A DNA stretch of 64,000 bases, taken from the NCBI GenBank assembly GCA_914767885.1, contig CAJZBQ010000006.1, positions 124,001 to 188,000 of the forward strand, read 5' to 3'. The DNA comes from Blepharisma stoltei (lineage: Eukaryota; Ciliophora; Heterotrichea; Heterotrichida; Blepharismidae). Position numbers and translations under genes: made by a program. The first letter of the stretch is position 1. Each line of letters starts with the position of its first letter. The notes beneath the pieces are model-generated. The model was given only the letters and a program-made list of their open reading frames with translations. It was not told where the DNA came from and made no database searches. Of the stretch, positions 36,322 through 47,700 are shown piece after piece.

Positions 36322-36574
36322 TAACTTTTATGCCTTTATAGATTTGCATTGAAATATTTTATTACTATTGGCACTCTTTAAAGTCTCAAATATCTTAAAA
36401 ATAGTATACGACTTATATTGATGTTCAGTTTTGTATTTTCCTAAATCTGAAATACCATCATAGCTATGCTATTAAATTGAGGAATTGTTGATTTAAAAAT
36501 TTTGGACTATAAAAAGGGCGAGTGACTGAAGATAGAGCTGCACAAGATGGCCCAGTAAAAATGCATATGGTATA
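36322..36574. mobile_element. 253-bp IES in copy G, same position as in D and F
   Basis: TA-bounded; joining gives SSSSYNFFNTPE. The left end TATAACTTTTATGCCTTTAT is homologous to the D and F elements. Confidence 0.85.
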
Positions 36575-37167
36575 GCTGCTTGAACTTGACCCTGTTTTAA
36601 ACAATCCATAAGCCCCATAAAAATAATCAGCAAAATTTTGATCAATAACTGGTGTTGAAACTGTAGCACAAGGTGAGCCAAATCCATAAGGGCACCCTCT
36701 TAAGCAAACATTTGAAACTAATACATTAGCACCTACGCAAGTTGCGCAAATAAAATCAACAGAGCATGATGCACACAATTTGTCACAAGTAACGCATTTT
36801 CTTGAAGACGCCACCCAAATATTGCCTGTTTTACAATCGCATACTCCGGAAGAATTTTTAGTCGCATTATTTATGCAAGTAGTGCATTTCCAAGTAGCCA
36901 AATTACATACTGAGCATTTTGCTTGATAGCACATATTACAATTATCAGCCACACTACAGTCTCCACTGACCAAAATTATGCCAGAAAGTTTTGGCTTATC
37001 AGTAATTACATAAAGTCTAATAACCAGTTTGCCACCTGAATAAGCTCCATTTATTAGATTTCCATTAATTGAAATTGAGTTACTTGATAGTATAAAAGGT
37101 ATAAAAATATCGTAAGCAGTCAATCCTCCTACAGTAGCCACTAAATCTAAATGATTTGCAACAAGGT

Positions 37168-37395
37168 TAAGTAAGCTAAGTTATTAAAAGACAGAAGTTA
37201 GCATATTGATGATGCAGGCACCAAAACCTCCCATACGGGAGGTTCATCCGCTTTTCGACTCCAGTTTAGAGGTCCATCCCCAATAGTGGATGCCACTTCC
37301 GGCACCTTCAGTCTCCTCCTTACCTTGAGTGGGCAAATTATGGATTTCTGCAGCCCTGCTGAATGCGATAGGAGTAGTTTGATAAGCAACAAGGT
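37168..37395. mobile_element. Retroposon-like 228-bp insert in copy G
   Basis: Exact 10-bp direct repeats GCAACAAGGT at 37158-37167 and 37386-37395. Removal restores GDYLVANHLDLV. It shares its core (TACGGGAGGTT...CTTTTCGACTCC) with the insert of copy E. Confidence 0.75.
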
Positions 37396-37765
37396 AGTCT
37401 CCAACTTGTATAGTAAACACTCTGCTATTGGCACTTGAAAAAGAGATTTCGGCAAATTGGAGAATAAGAACATATTTCCCATCTGTGCTAATAGGGATAT
37501 CATATCCTCAAGTTACTGAGTCTGATCTTTCAGATAGATAAATATTTTCATCTAATGTATGGGCCACATGTGCGCCTGCGACAGCATTATTACTTAATCC
37601 TGATGTATAGTAGACATCACTAGAGTATGAAAAGCCAAAAGAGGATGTATAAGCTGAACCTCCTGCATTTATAGCTAAAACAACATCTGATGCATCAAGC
37701 GAAAAAATGTTGAATAAACTCAGAGCAACCAAGGCAACATGAAGCAGGCGAACTTTCATTTTATT

Positions 37766-37920
37766 TATCGTTAGTTGCTTAAATTGCAACTTTACCACCT
37801 CAATGTGGAATATTTTCCACCTGTGAAAAGATGATTCCACATGTGAAATCAAAAGGGCTTCATATGTGGAAAATATTCTACATTTAGGTGGTAAAGTTGC
37901 AATTTAAGCAACTAACGATA
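37766..37920. mobile_element. Palindromic element just upstream of the G start codon
   Basis: Near-perfect inverted arms (TATCGTTAGTTGCTTAAATT and its complement) enclosing TGTGGAA/TTCCACA pairs, 155 bp. It starts seven bases before the ATG, so it would sit in the 5' leader unless eliminated. Confidence 0.8.
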
Positions 37921-38699
37921 TTATAGTTAAACAAATTTAGGATATATGACGTAGCTTAAATAGCACAAACTTATAATAATATTTATGGAATTATTAATCT
38001 CAGTAATAAATACTCTTTATGCTGATAATCGATTTATATCAACTTTTCTCCTATTTGTACCTATTTTGTAGGAATTTATTTATTCTTTATAAACTTATAC
38101 ATAATTGGAAAAATTTTCTTCACACTTCTCCTAGGCTTGGCATATTTTATGCAAAACTTTTTATTACTTCTTTTTGCTTAATTATTCTTGAATTTCATAT
38201 TTTCCAATCAAGCATTTAGCCATAGGGATTTGTGTCTTCCTGTCTAATATGTAGAAGTTATATATTTTGATTAACAAATCAACACATATAATTTATATAC
38301 AAGATTATCACTAAAACTCAAATTTTCTAACTGCTTTTGCAATTAAATAGCTTAATCTCTGATGTACAGAGTAAATTTTTGTATTTTTGCTATTAAAGGT
38401 CTTATCTTAAATGGCGAATAAATGCAAATAAAGTTGTATTTTAACTTTGCCAAGCTTTGAAAATGATATGGAATTGTAAATTCTATTATACATTCATTCA
38501 ATAAGAAAGAAGGAGATGAATTACCCTTAGAAATATTTTAGCCGGTCACTAAGAGAGTATTTTATTATAAGATTTTAGTAATATAAATTAGTTAAGAAAC
38601 AAAAAGGAATAATAAATATTCTGATAGTTCATATGCTCGTCAAATTTATTGAAGTTAGATTTAATATACAAGTATTGATTAATACAATTAGAATCCTAT
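37921..38699. other. Intergenic region upstream of G
   Basis: AT-rich. No gene supported; the short frame at 38019-38219 is low-complexity. The part 38131-38210 resembles the upstream region of D. Confidence 0.5.
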
Positions 38700-38960
38700 A
38701 CTAGTATAATTTTTATTACTTTTCCTACATGTTGGTTTGCAAAGTGCTTCCAAATGCATTGTTCATGCATTTATATTAATTCTTTTCTCGATTTAGGTAT
38801 CTTTCCTTCTGCATAGATTTCTTTGTTCATGTTTCTTTTAGCAATATGATAAACTTAATTGAGGAAAATAAAAGGCCAAACTGTTTGAACTATCATAAGA
38901 GAAACAATAAAATTTATAATTAAATTGTCAATAATATAATAAGAAAATTAGCCTTGCTCA
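38700..38960 (-). pseudogene. Degraded C-terminal relic of the family
   Basis: Fragments such as AKRNMNKEIYAEGKIPK and the preceding helix can be followed on the minus strand, with stops and frameshifts. It corresponds to the last ~90 codons of a C-type copy. Confidence 0.6.
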
Positions 38961-39049
38961 TCACTAATGGTATTAAGTAATTATGAATTAATAAAAGAAG
39001 GAATTCTATGTAAAACATAATTATTTTATTATAAATGCTAACATATGTC

Positions 39050-41052
39050 TTATTTAGCTTCAATTCTAATGCCATTTTTAAAGTTTTTTCTGCAATTTAT
39101 TTTGCTAGGCTCTTCCGAAGCTACTGTAAAAGCGTTGATAATTCCCCTTTTCTCATTAGGTATCTTTTCTTCTGGATAAATTTCTTTATTCATGCTTCTT
39201 TTAGCAACATAATAAATTTCTCTTATGGAATTTACCACAGGCCCTATCGTCTGCACTGCCATCAGAGACATAACAAAATACATAATTAAATTGTCCGTAA
39301 AATTAATCCAGGTTCTACCTAGATCAAACAAATATAGACTAAGGAGCGGAAAAATAATAAAATTCACAAACTCAGTAATTAAATTTGTTACCTGAATAAC
39401 ACAGTTATCAAAAGGCCGATAAATAATTAAAAATAAAACAATCTAAGTAAAGCATACACATAATGATGAAGCTGCATTTATTGTAAGTTGGCTTCGAGGA
39501 AAGCCATTTAAAAAAACTTGAGTAATAATAAAAACTGAGCGCCTCGCAAAATATAGTGTATAATATTGTGTGCTCATAAATCCTTTATTATTCTTGAACT
39601 CGTAATATAATGAACTTCAATTAGCAAATCATTTCCTTTATGTCTTCTATTTATAATTTTTCTTAAGATTTTTGAAAGCTAAAATATGCATGAAGGAAAG
39701 GAGTAATTGCTATAAGTATCTAAATTATCATTACAATGAATAATCAGCAAAGAGCATAGTTAGTGAGTCTAAGTGGATTTTCTAATGCTTCACTATATTC
39801 TGTACTCAAAATTCCAATTATAGATGCAAAACCAATTTCAAGATAGCATACAATCCAAAACCGTAAAAAAGTTCCAAATTTATACTCCCTGAGTGTGTTT
39901 TTTAATTTCTTTCCAACGAATCTATGAGAGCATTTAGAAAAGGAATAAACAATAGGGAGCACAAATATAAAACTACATAAAACAGTTATATCATTTCCAA
40001 CATTTACAAGTATCAATGAGCTATCGTATCCATATTTTCTCGCCTGATAATAAGGAATATTACCTTTATCTTCTTCTATAAATAATAAAAATAAATTTGG
40101 AACTAAATTGAAATCGCTCATTGACTTTAAAAACGCAGAAATTTTGTCTGTAATAGGTAAGCTTGCATAAGGTATGTAGGAAATAAATTGAATAGTATTC
40201 AGCATTGTTCATAGTGCTGAAGGGTTTGGATTGAGCATTGCTAAAGCTACACTTGATCCAGCTAAAGCTTTTACCCCAGAAGAAACTTGATTTTGAATTT
40301 GAGCCACTTCTTGCTCTTCTGAAGTCATTACAGATTCATATAAAGAGCCTGATAAATACTCTTCATGAATTACACCTCCAGAGATAGATGTAATACTAGT
40401 CGAATTTATAAAATTTACTGTAATAGTAGTGCCCTCTGAAATCTTTCCATCAAAATTGCATGATATTAAAAACTCTTTGCTTGAAATTTGAGAAATTGAT
40501 CATGAAGATTAAGATTAGTGATAACCAAGCGGAGTTAGCTCATATGACTCCACAAGCAAAGCCAAATCGTATAGATAAGATTATTGGGCTAAAGCTACTC
40601 TTTGAAAAGTGTCATCGTAGTCCATAATAGATAAAAATTGCATGATAGGAAAAACCAAACTAACCTAAGCATGATTTCTCCTATGCAGTGTATCATAAAA
40701 ACTAAACGCTTATTAAAAAGCAGCTAAGGCGCCGGAAATTATCACAGCGGAATTGGTTTGACCTGCTCCATAGGAGTTTGCCTCATAGAGAGTCTTCTGT
40801 AATACCATAATTTCATTTTTGATCATGAAGGTATTGTATTATTATGGATTTTTATCAAAATTTGTTCATTTCTCAAACCCTCTTTTAAGATGTCGCTGAA
40901 GCTCAAAATCAAGGTATTATTTTTGCTAACAGCAAGGCTGACATTAAAGGGGATGATTGTGCATGCAATTGTTCCTGCATATCCAGGAGAGCAAATACAA
41001 TTTCCAGAGTTCAGTACTGCATTGCTAATGCATCATGTGCATTTATATTCAC
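39050..41052 (-). pseudogene. Copy H: 3' part of a family member, partner of F across the inversion
   Basis: Begins at TA 41053-41054 with SEYKCTWCISNAVLNSGNC, precisely where copy F stops, and continues to the membrane region and tail (SINEMNKEIYPEEK type, ending GIRIEAK at 39050) like copy C. The intron near 39448 is GTATGCTTTACTTAG, 15 nt. An insert with an 11-bp duplication lies at 40508-40830. Two 2-nt gains (near 39665 and 39640) break the frame between the membrane helices, so this half is also decayed. Confidence 0.75.
40508..40830. mobile_element. Retroposon-like 323-bp insert in copy H
   Basis: Exact 11-bp direct repeats TGATCATGAAG at 40497-40507 and 40820-40830. Removal gives NNTIPSWSISQISS. 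The plus-strand end is T-rich. It does not resemble the other inserts here. Confidence 0.75.
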
Positions 41053-41054
41053 TA

Positions 41055-43446
41055 GATTATGGGTAAGCTTTTAGAGTGCCCTTATTTGAGTGCCTTCTTT
41101 TATTTGCAAAGTCTTGAATCTTATGAATGAAATCACATTGCATTCACAGTTGAGCATACAAATCTGAAGCAGACAAAAATGGCATTCTATTTAAATGGAA
41201 TTACAGATCATCAAAGTGATATAGGATCTGACTATTTTAAAGCCACCAAAACAGATATGACTTTTACATTAGGGGCAGAAAAAGATGTATCTGGCTATAA
41301 AAATTATTTTAATGGATTTATTTATGATATTAAGGGGCACAACTCAGTAAAAAGCATATCATCACTTGTACTGCCCGCAGCGCAGTGCACAGAAGCCTGC
41401 AAAGCATGCTTTACAAATGGGATCTGTATTCCTAACTGTTTAATTAGCCAATACTGGATTGGCCCAGAGTACAATAAATGCTCCAAGTGCAGCAGTGAGT
41501 GCCTTAGTTGTAGGGATTCAAGTGCTTTTTGTAATCTTTGTGCTAATCAAAAATGTGCATCCTGTTATGATTTTGAAGCAGAGTCCTGCCTTAAATGCGT
41601 TTCTGGTACTTCAAACACGGCAAATTGTCAATGTGACTATGGTCTTGCCTGGAACTCAAGTTCAGGAATGTGTGCAACTTGCCATCAATGGCAATTCAAA
41701 GAAAACGATTCTTGCTATGATTGTCCTCCTCTTTGTGCTCAATGTGATAGTGAAAATAAATGCACATGGTGCATTAACAATGCTGTGCTGAGCTCTGGAG
41801 GCTGCATTTGCTCTCCTGGATATACAGGAATATCTAATTGCACAATCATCCCCTTTAATGTTACTCTCGTCATCAACCAAAATAATACCCTGATTTTGAC
41901 CTTCAGTGATGCCTTAAAGCAGGATTTACAAAACGAGCAACTTTTGGTCAAAATAAATAATCATACGATTCCATCATGGTCAATTTCTAAAATATCAAGC
42001 ACACAATGTTTAGTATCGTGTGACTTTGATGGAAAGATATCAGAGGGCACTAATTTTACAGTCCATTTTATAAATTCAACAAGTATTGCATCTATCTCTG
42101 GAGGTTTACTTTATGAAGAGTATTTATCAGGCTCTTTATATGAGTCTGTAATGACTTCAGAAGAGCAAGAAGTGGCTCAAATTCAAAAAGCAAGTCTCTT
42201 CTGGGGTAAAAGCTTTAGCTGGGTTAAGTGTAGCTTTAGCAATGCTCAATCCAAATCCTTCAGCATTATGAACTATGCTGAACACCGTTCAGTTTTTTTC
42301 CTACATACCCTATGCAAGATACCCTATAACAGATAAAGTTTCTGCGTTTTTGAAGTCAATGAATGACTTCAATTTTGTTCCAAACTTGTTTTTACTGTTT
42401 ATTGATGAAAACCAAAGTAATCCTCCTTATTATGGGCGAGAAAATTTGGATATGAAAGCTCATTGATACTTGTAAATATTGGAAATGATATAACTGTTCT
42501 TTGCGGTGTTATAATAGTAATCCCTGTAGTCTATTACTTTTCTAAATGCTCACAAAGATTCATTGGAAAGAAATTAAAAAAAGTACTTAGAGAGTATAAA
42601 TTTGGTACATTTTTACGATTTTGGATTGTATGTTATCTTGAAGTTGGTTTTACCTCCATAATTGGGATTTTGAGTACAGAAGATTATGGAAGATTAGAAA
42701 ATCCACTTAGATTGACTAATTATCTACTTTGCTGATTTTTTATTGTAATGATAATTTAGATACTTATTGCAATAACTCCTTTTATTCATGCATATTTTAG
42801 TTTCAAAAATTCAAGCAAAATTATAAATAGAAAAAATAGGAAATGGTTTGCAAATTGAAGTTCCTTGTATTACGAATTCAAGAATAATAAAGGATTTATG
42901 AGCACGCAATATTATACCCTATATTTTACAAGGCGCTTGATTTTTATTATTACTCAAGTGTTTTTAAATGATTTTCCTCAAAGTCAGCTCACAATAAATG
43001 CAGTATCATCTTTATGTGTAAGCTTTATATAGATTGCTCTATTCTTAATTTTTTATCGTCCTTTTGATAACTTTGTTATTCAGGCAACAAATTTAATTAC
43101 TGAGTTTGGAATTTTTGCTATTTTCACGCTACTTACTCCTTATTTTTTTGATCTAAGTCCAGCCGTGACTAATATTATGGACAATATAATTATGCATTCT
43201 GTGATCTCAGTAATGCTAGTGCAAGCAGTTGGGCCTCTAATAAATTCTATAAAAGAAGTTTATTATGTTGCTAAAAGAAGTATGAGTAAAGAAATTTATC
43301 AAGAAAAAAAGATTGCTAAAAATGAGAAAATGGATGCTATAAATACTTGGACAATACCTTCGGAGCCACCATGCCAAACAAGTTGCAGAATAATCAGCAG
43401 TAAAAACGATATTAGCATAGAAAGAAAATATGATTTATATCAATAA
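41055..43446 (+). pseudogene. Copy I: 3' part of a family member, partner of G across the inversion
   Basis: Starts in LamG-2 (FFYLQSLESYEWNHIAF) after a degraded junction with a 1-nt gain and a stop near 41062. The cysteine block and beta-rich linker read well for over 300 codons. A 1-nt gain at ~42190 (shared with copy B) and a 1-nt loss at ~42433 break the membrane part. Intron 15-mers GTAATGATAATTTAG and GTAAGCTTTATATAG are in place. Tail (ISIERKYDLYQ) almost identical to copy E. Confidence 0.75.
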
Positions 43447-43859
43447 TCGTAAAGCATAAATTATATTTTTAATATATTAGAAATAAAGAATTTATTTTTT
43501 TTAATTTCATCTGCACTCCTAACAATTTTTATTGAAGTCACACTAAACAATTTATCTAGCCTTAGTAATATATAGGAATCTCGTATACATAAAAAGGCCA
43601 GAAATTAGCAAAAGTCCTTTCAGTAACAGGATCATTATATGTACCCGACAAGATTTTTGATATCTATTTATAGCCCAGCCATATTTAGTAGCTTTGAAGT
43701 AGAGCACTACTCTAGACTATCCTTTATATATTAGAAGTCATTTTGCATGCTAAAGTTAAATTTTTACTGATTTTCATGATAAAATAACCAGGCATAAGAG
43801 CAAGGAAAATTAATTTTCTAAAGATAATGCAAGTTTTATCAATTTTTATTATTACCCAA
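43447..43859. other. Spacer after copy I
   Basis: AT-rich; the part 43490-43640 matches, inverted, the sequence downstream of copy E (17610-17760), showing that E and I share 3' flanks. No gene. Confidence 0.55.
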
Positions 43860-44470
43860 GTACTCTTAATTGACTTTCCTAAAGTCAACTTACAATAAAT
43901 GCAGTTTAATCTTTACGTGAATGCTTTATATAGATTGCTCTATTTTTAATTTTTCATCAGCCTTTTGATGACTGTGCTATTCAGGCAAAAACTTAATTAC
44001 TGAGTCTGGAATTTTGTTATTTTATGCTCATCAGTCCATATTTTTTTATCTCGATTCTGCTAGGATTAATATAATGGACAATTTATAATTTATGCACCAT
44101 AATAGCTCGCTATGCTTCAGCAGAACACCGAAATGATATTTGTCGTTTTTTGTTTTTAATTTTCAAAAAAGCTGACAAGCACATGCTAATTAAAGATTAA
44201 AATAGATTGTCAATAATAATCTAAAAAAATTCAGGCATAATTGTATTTTGTGTAGAACTCATGGCTTTTCAGAGAATTGGGCCTCTTATAAATTTTCTAA
44301 AAGAAGTTTATTATGATGCTAAAAGAAGTATCAATAAAGAAATTTATCAAGCAGAAAAGAACTAAAAATGAAAAAGGATTATTAGAAATACTTAAACAAT
44401 AACTTCCGAAGCACCTGCCAACCAACTTTAGAACAATTAAAAAAAGACACTAAAATAGAAACTAAATAAA
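43860..44470 (+). pseudogene. Degraded C-terminal relic of the family
   Basis: Recognisable pieces: LIAL-type intron-2 region (ATGCTTTATATAGATTGCTC), ..LITESGIL.., and PLINFLKEVYYDAKRSINKEIYQAEK, separated by stops and a ~150-bp insertion near 44090-44230. Confidence 0.65.
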
Positions 44471-44796
44471 GTATGTATCAATAATTTTATACTAAAAATA
44501 TTTTTTAATATATTCGACACAAAGCATTTTTTTTTATTAATTTCACTAGCATACCTGATGATTATTTTATTGAAATCATGCTAAAATTTATATAGCTTAT
44601 TATCAATTATATTATTTAATATATTTGTTGGTATAAAGCATAAATAAATTCTTAGAGAAAACTTATTCAGATGGCATTTTTATTATTTCATTACCAATAC
44701 ATTAGAGCATTGAAATTTCTAATATAATTTATTATAAAATTTGCTAGCTTATACAAAATTTATAAATATAAAAAATTAATGACGTAATAAATATAA
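44471..44796. other. Intergenic region upstream of J
   Basis: AT-rich, no gene; must carry the promoter of J, but no motif is defensible. Confidence 0.5.
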
Positions 44797-47700
44797 ATGA
44801 AAGTTCTCCTATTTCATGTTGCCTTGGTTTATCTCAATTTCTTGCTCTGCTGTTCACTTGATCCCTCAACTATCATATTAGCAGTCAATGCAGGAGGCTC
44901 AGCTTATACTTCTTCATTTGGTTTTTCATACACTGATGATAATTATTATACCTCAGGAAGCAGCACTTATACAAACTCAGGTGCTTCAATAGCCAGTACA
45001 GTGAATGATTTTGTTTATGATTCCGAAAGATTCAACTCAGCGACCTGAGGCTATGATCTCCCAGTCAGTGCAGACGGGACATATGTGCTGATCCTTCAAT
45101 TTGCTGAAATTTATTACACAAATACAAATAAGAGAGTCTTTACTGTAAAAATTGGAAGCTATGCTGTTGCTACTAATTTAGACCTTGTAGCATCTGCAGG
45201 AGCATTAACTGCTTATGATATTTTTACAACTTTTACCTTGTCAAGTGAAACCGTTTCGATTGGTGGAAATGCAATAACTGGAGCTTATTCAAGTGGGAAA
45301 TTGGTCATTAGGTTTTATAAAAACATAGAAAATCCTAAAATTTCAGGAGTCATTTTGGTGAGTGGAGATTGCAGTGTGGCTGATTACTGTAATATGTGTT
45401 ATCAAGTAAGATGTATGGTTTGCAATGTGGCTGCTCTTACATGCACGACTTGTATTGCTAATGCTAGCCCTGTTAGTGGAGTATGCCAATGCAATGCAGG
45501 AACTTATTGGGTGACGCCGTCAAGAACCTGCGTTTTTTGTGATAATTTATGTATATCATGTAGCTCGGATAATTTTATTTGTGCAACTTGTTCGGGAACA
45601 AATGTGTTAGTTTCTAGCGTATGCTTAAGAGCTTGCCCATATGGATTTGGCACATCTTGTGCTTCAGTTTCAACAGCGGTTATAGATCAAAACTTTGTTG
45701 ATTATTTTTACGGAGCTTATGGTTTATTTAGAACAGGGACAAGCTCAAGTAGTTATTATTTTTTTAATTCTCCTGAAGCAGTTGATCCTATCCCAGCTAA
45801 AAATCGAGGGCTTTATTTTTCTGGAGGTTCATACCTGCAAACAACTTCAACTGTTTATATTTCACTTAATTTTTCAATTGGGATGTGGGTTTGAATATTA
45901 TCAGGATCAGGAGATATCTTGACAAATAGCTCAGGATATAAAATAGCCATTTCTGCTCTTGGCATTATGACTATTGTACTAGAGAGCAAGACAGAATCTA
46001 CAACTACAATAACAACTGTAGCGCTTAATCCTTCAAATTCAGCTTGAGTTTATATGTCATTCATTATTTCATTTTCATCATCTACTACTTCAACTACTAT
46101 TGTTCCCTATTTAAATAATTCTCCTCAAACATCTGCAACATCTAGTGGATATATATATAGGGATGCTGTAAATAATGTATTAATTCTTGGAAAAAGCTCT
46201 TCAAGCAATTATTTACTCCCGTGAGTGAACCATTTTTTATAATATTTGATATACGATTAGTTTTATTTAATTTACTCTAATGCAATTAACTTTTAGGTAG
46301 CTCAATTATTAAACATAGACTTTATATTGGTGATATTTTTTTAATGATGACTCGAGCCTAAAAATAAATTAAATAATTAAATTTAAGCTCCTGAACTAGG
46401 AAGAGGGCTAGGATATATTTATCAATTTACTCTATGAAATGTTGCAACCTCAAATTTCAATACTCAATATTCAAACCAAATATAGTGCATTAGCCACAAT
46501 AAATCGCTATGTGCTTTCTATAATTTGTTAAGAACTGACACCGTCCAGTAATTTTTTCCCATCTTGTCTATGCCTTAAAACAAATCAAAATTATCATTTC
46601 AGTTCTGACTTTTTCAAAATTGGAAAGACAGATTGCATTTTAAAAGATAAAAGCAATAACTAATTTGCATTTATAGTAATGGAAGTGATATATGTGGCTC
46701 AGGAGCAATAGCTAGTTGTCTTTGGACATGCCCCCTATCTCAGTGGATGAATGGGTCAACACCCACAAATTGCAACTCTTGCACAAACGGTTGTGTAAGA
46801 AATGTATCCTGTAATGTTTGCTATGACCCTCTTTGCAGCGGCTACATGCTATTTGATCGGAGCATTTTCCTTATGTGACACTTCTAATAAGATATTTGCT
46901 CAAAACTTTTCCTCGTGAGATATTTGATCGAAATTTTAATTTTTTCGAGCAAATTTTTTCACGAATTTTGACCAAAAATATCGAGAAAAATTTACTAGAA
47001 AAAATTCAAATTAATATCTTGTAACGTTATGCAGCGTATGCACAGGATTCTTAACAGGTCTCTGCACACAATGTGTTTCTAATGCATCTGGAACTCCATG
47101 TTCTTGTAATATTGGATACATGCTATCTGCTGATGGTTTTTCATGCATACCCTGCTTTACTGGATGTGCTTCGTGCACTGGAACTTCTTATTATCAATGC
47201 AATTCTTGTTTTTCTAGCTATTATTTATTAAAAAATTTATGTCTTACATATTGTCCTTCTGGATATACAGCTGATTCAGCAGGGCATTCTTGCACTTTAT
47301 CTAATTCAAACCCTTTAAGTATCGCTCTCCAGAATTTGATTCAATTGGACACAGTAAGTGGAGTTTCAGTAGGATCATCAAATACAAATACTTATCCAGG
47401 CTGAGAAACAACAGATCCGATCCCTTCAATTTATAGAGGCTACTACTTTTCAGGAAGTAATTTTATGAGCCTTTCATCATTCACACTCAGCCCATATTTT
47501 TCATTTTTGATTTGGATAAAACCTTTAAATGATGGATATTTATTTATGAAATTTGATGGTACTACAAAATATTCTTTTATTGTTTTTTCATCTGGAATTC
47601 CTTCTCTGAATATCCAGCTTGCAGATTCAAGTTCTTTTAGCGTAAGTGGCTCTTCAAGTATTTTATCTGGATGGCATTATATAGCCTTTACTGGAGGTCT

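Larger units (their letters stand above)
34959..37759 (-). pseudogene. Copy G: 5' part of a family member inside the inverted segment
   Basis: Start at 37759 (MKVRLLHVALVALSLFNIFS), preferred over an upstream in-frame ATG because it matches the family. Malectin-like, cysteine block, LamG-1, cysteine block with one extra in-frame CACNIGYY-type repeat (35440-35560), then LamG-2, which breaks off at SLQLAAGV at the inversion point. The remainder would be copy I at 41055. Inserts at 37168-37395 and 36322-36574. The retained part has no obvious frameshift, but the gene lacks its membrane half in this arrangement. Confidence 0.75.

Noticed and set aside
38019-38219. 66-codon hydrophobic frame upstream of G
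   Set aside because: Low-complexity AT-rich translation; the same stretch is conserved as 5' flank of D, where the frame is not kept.
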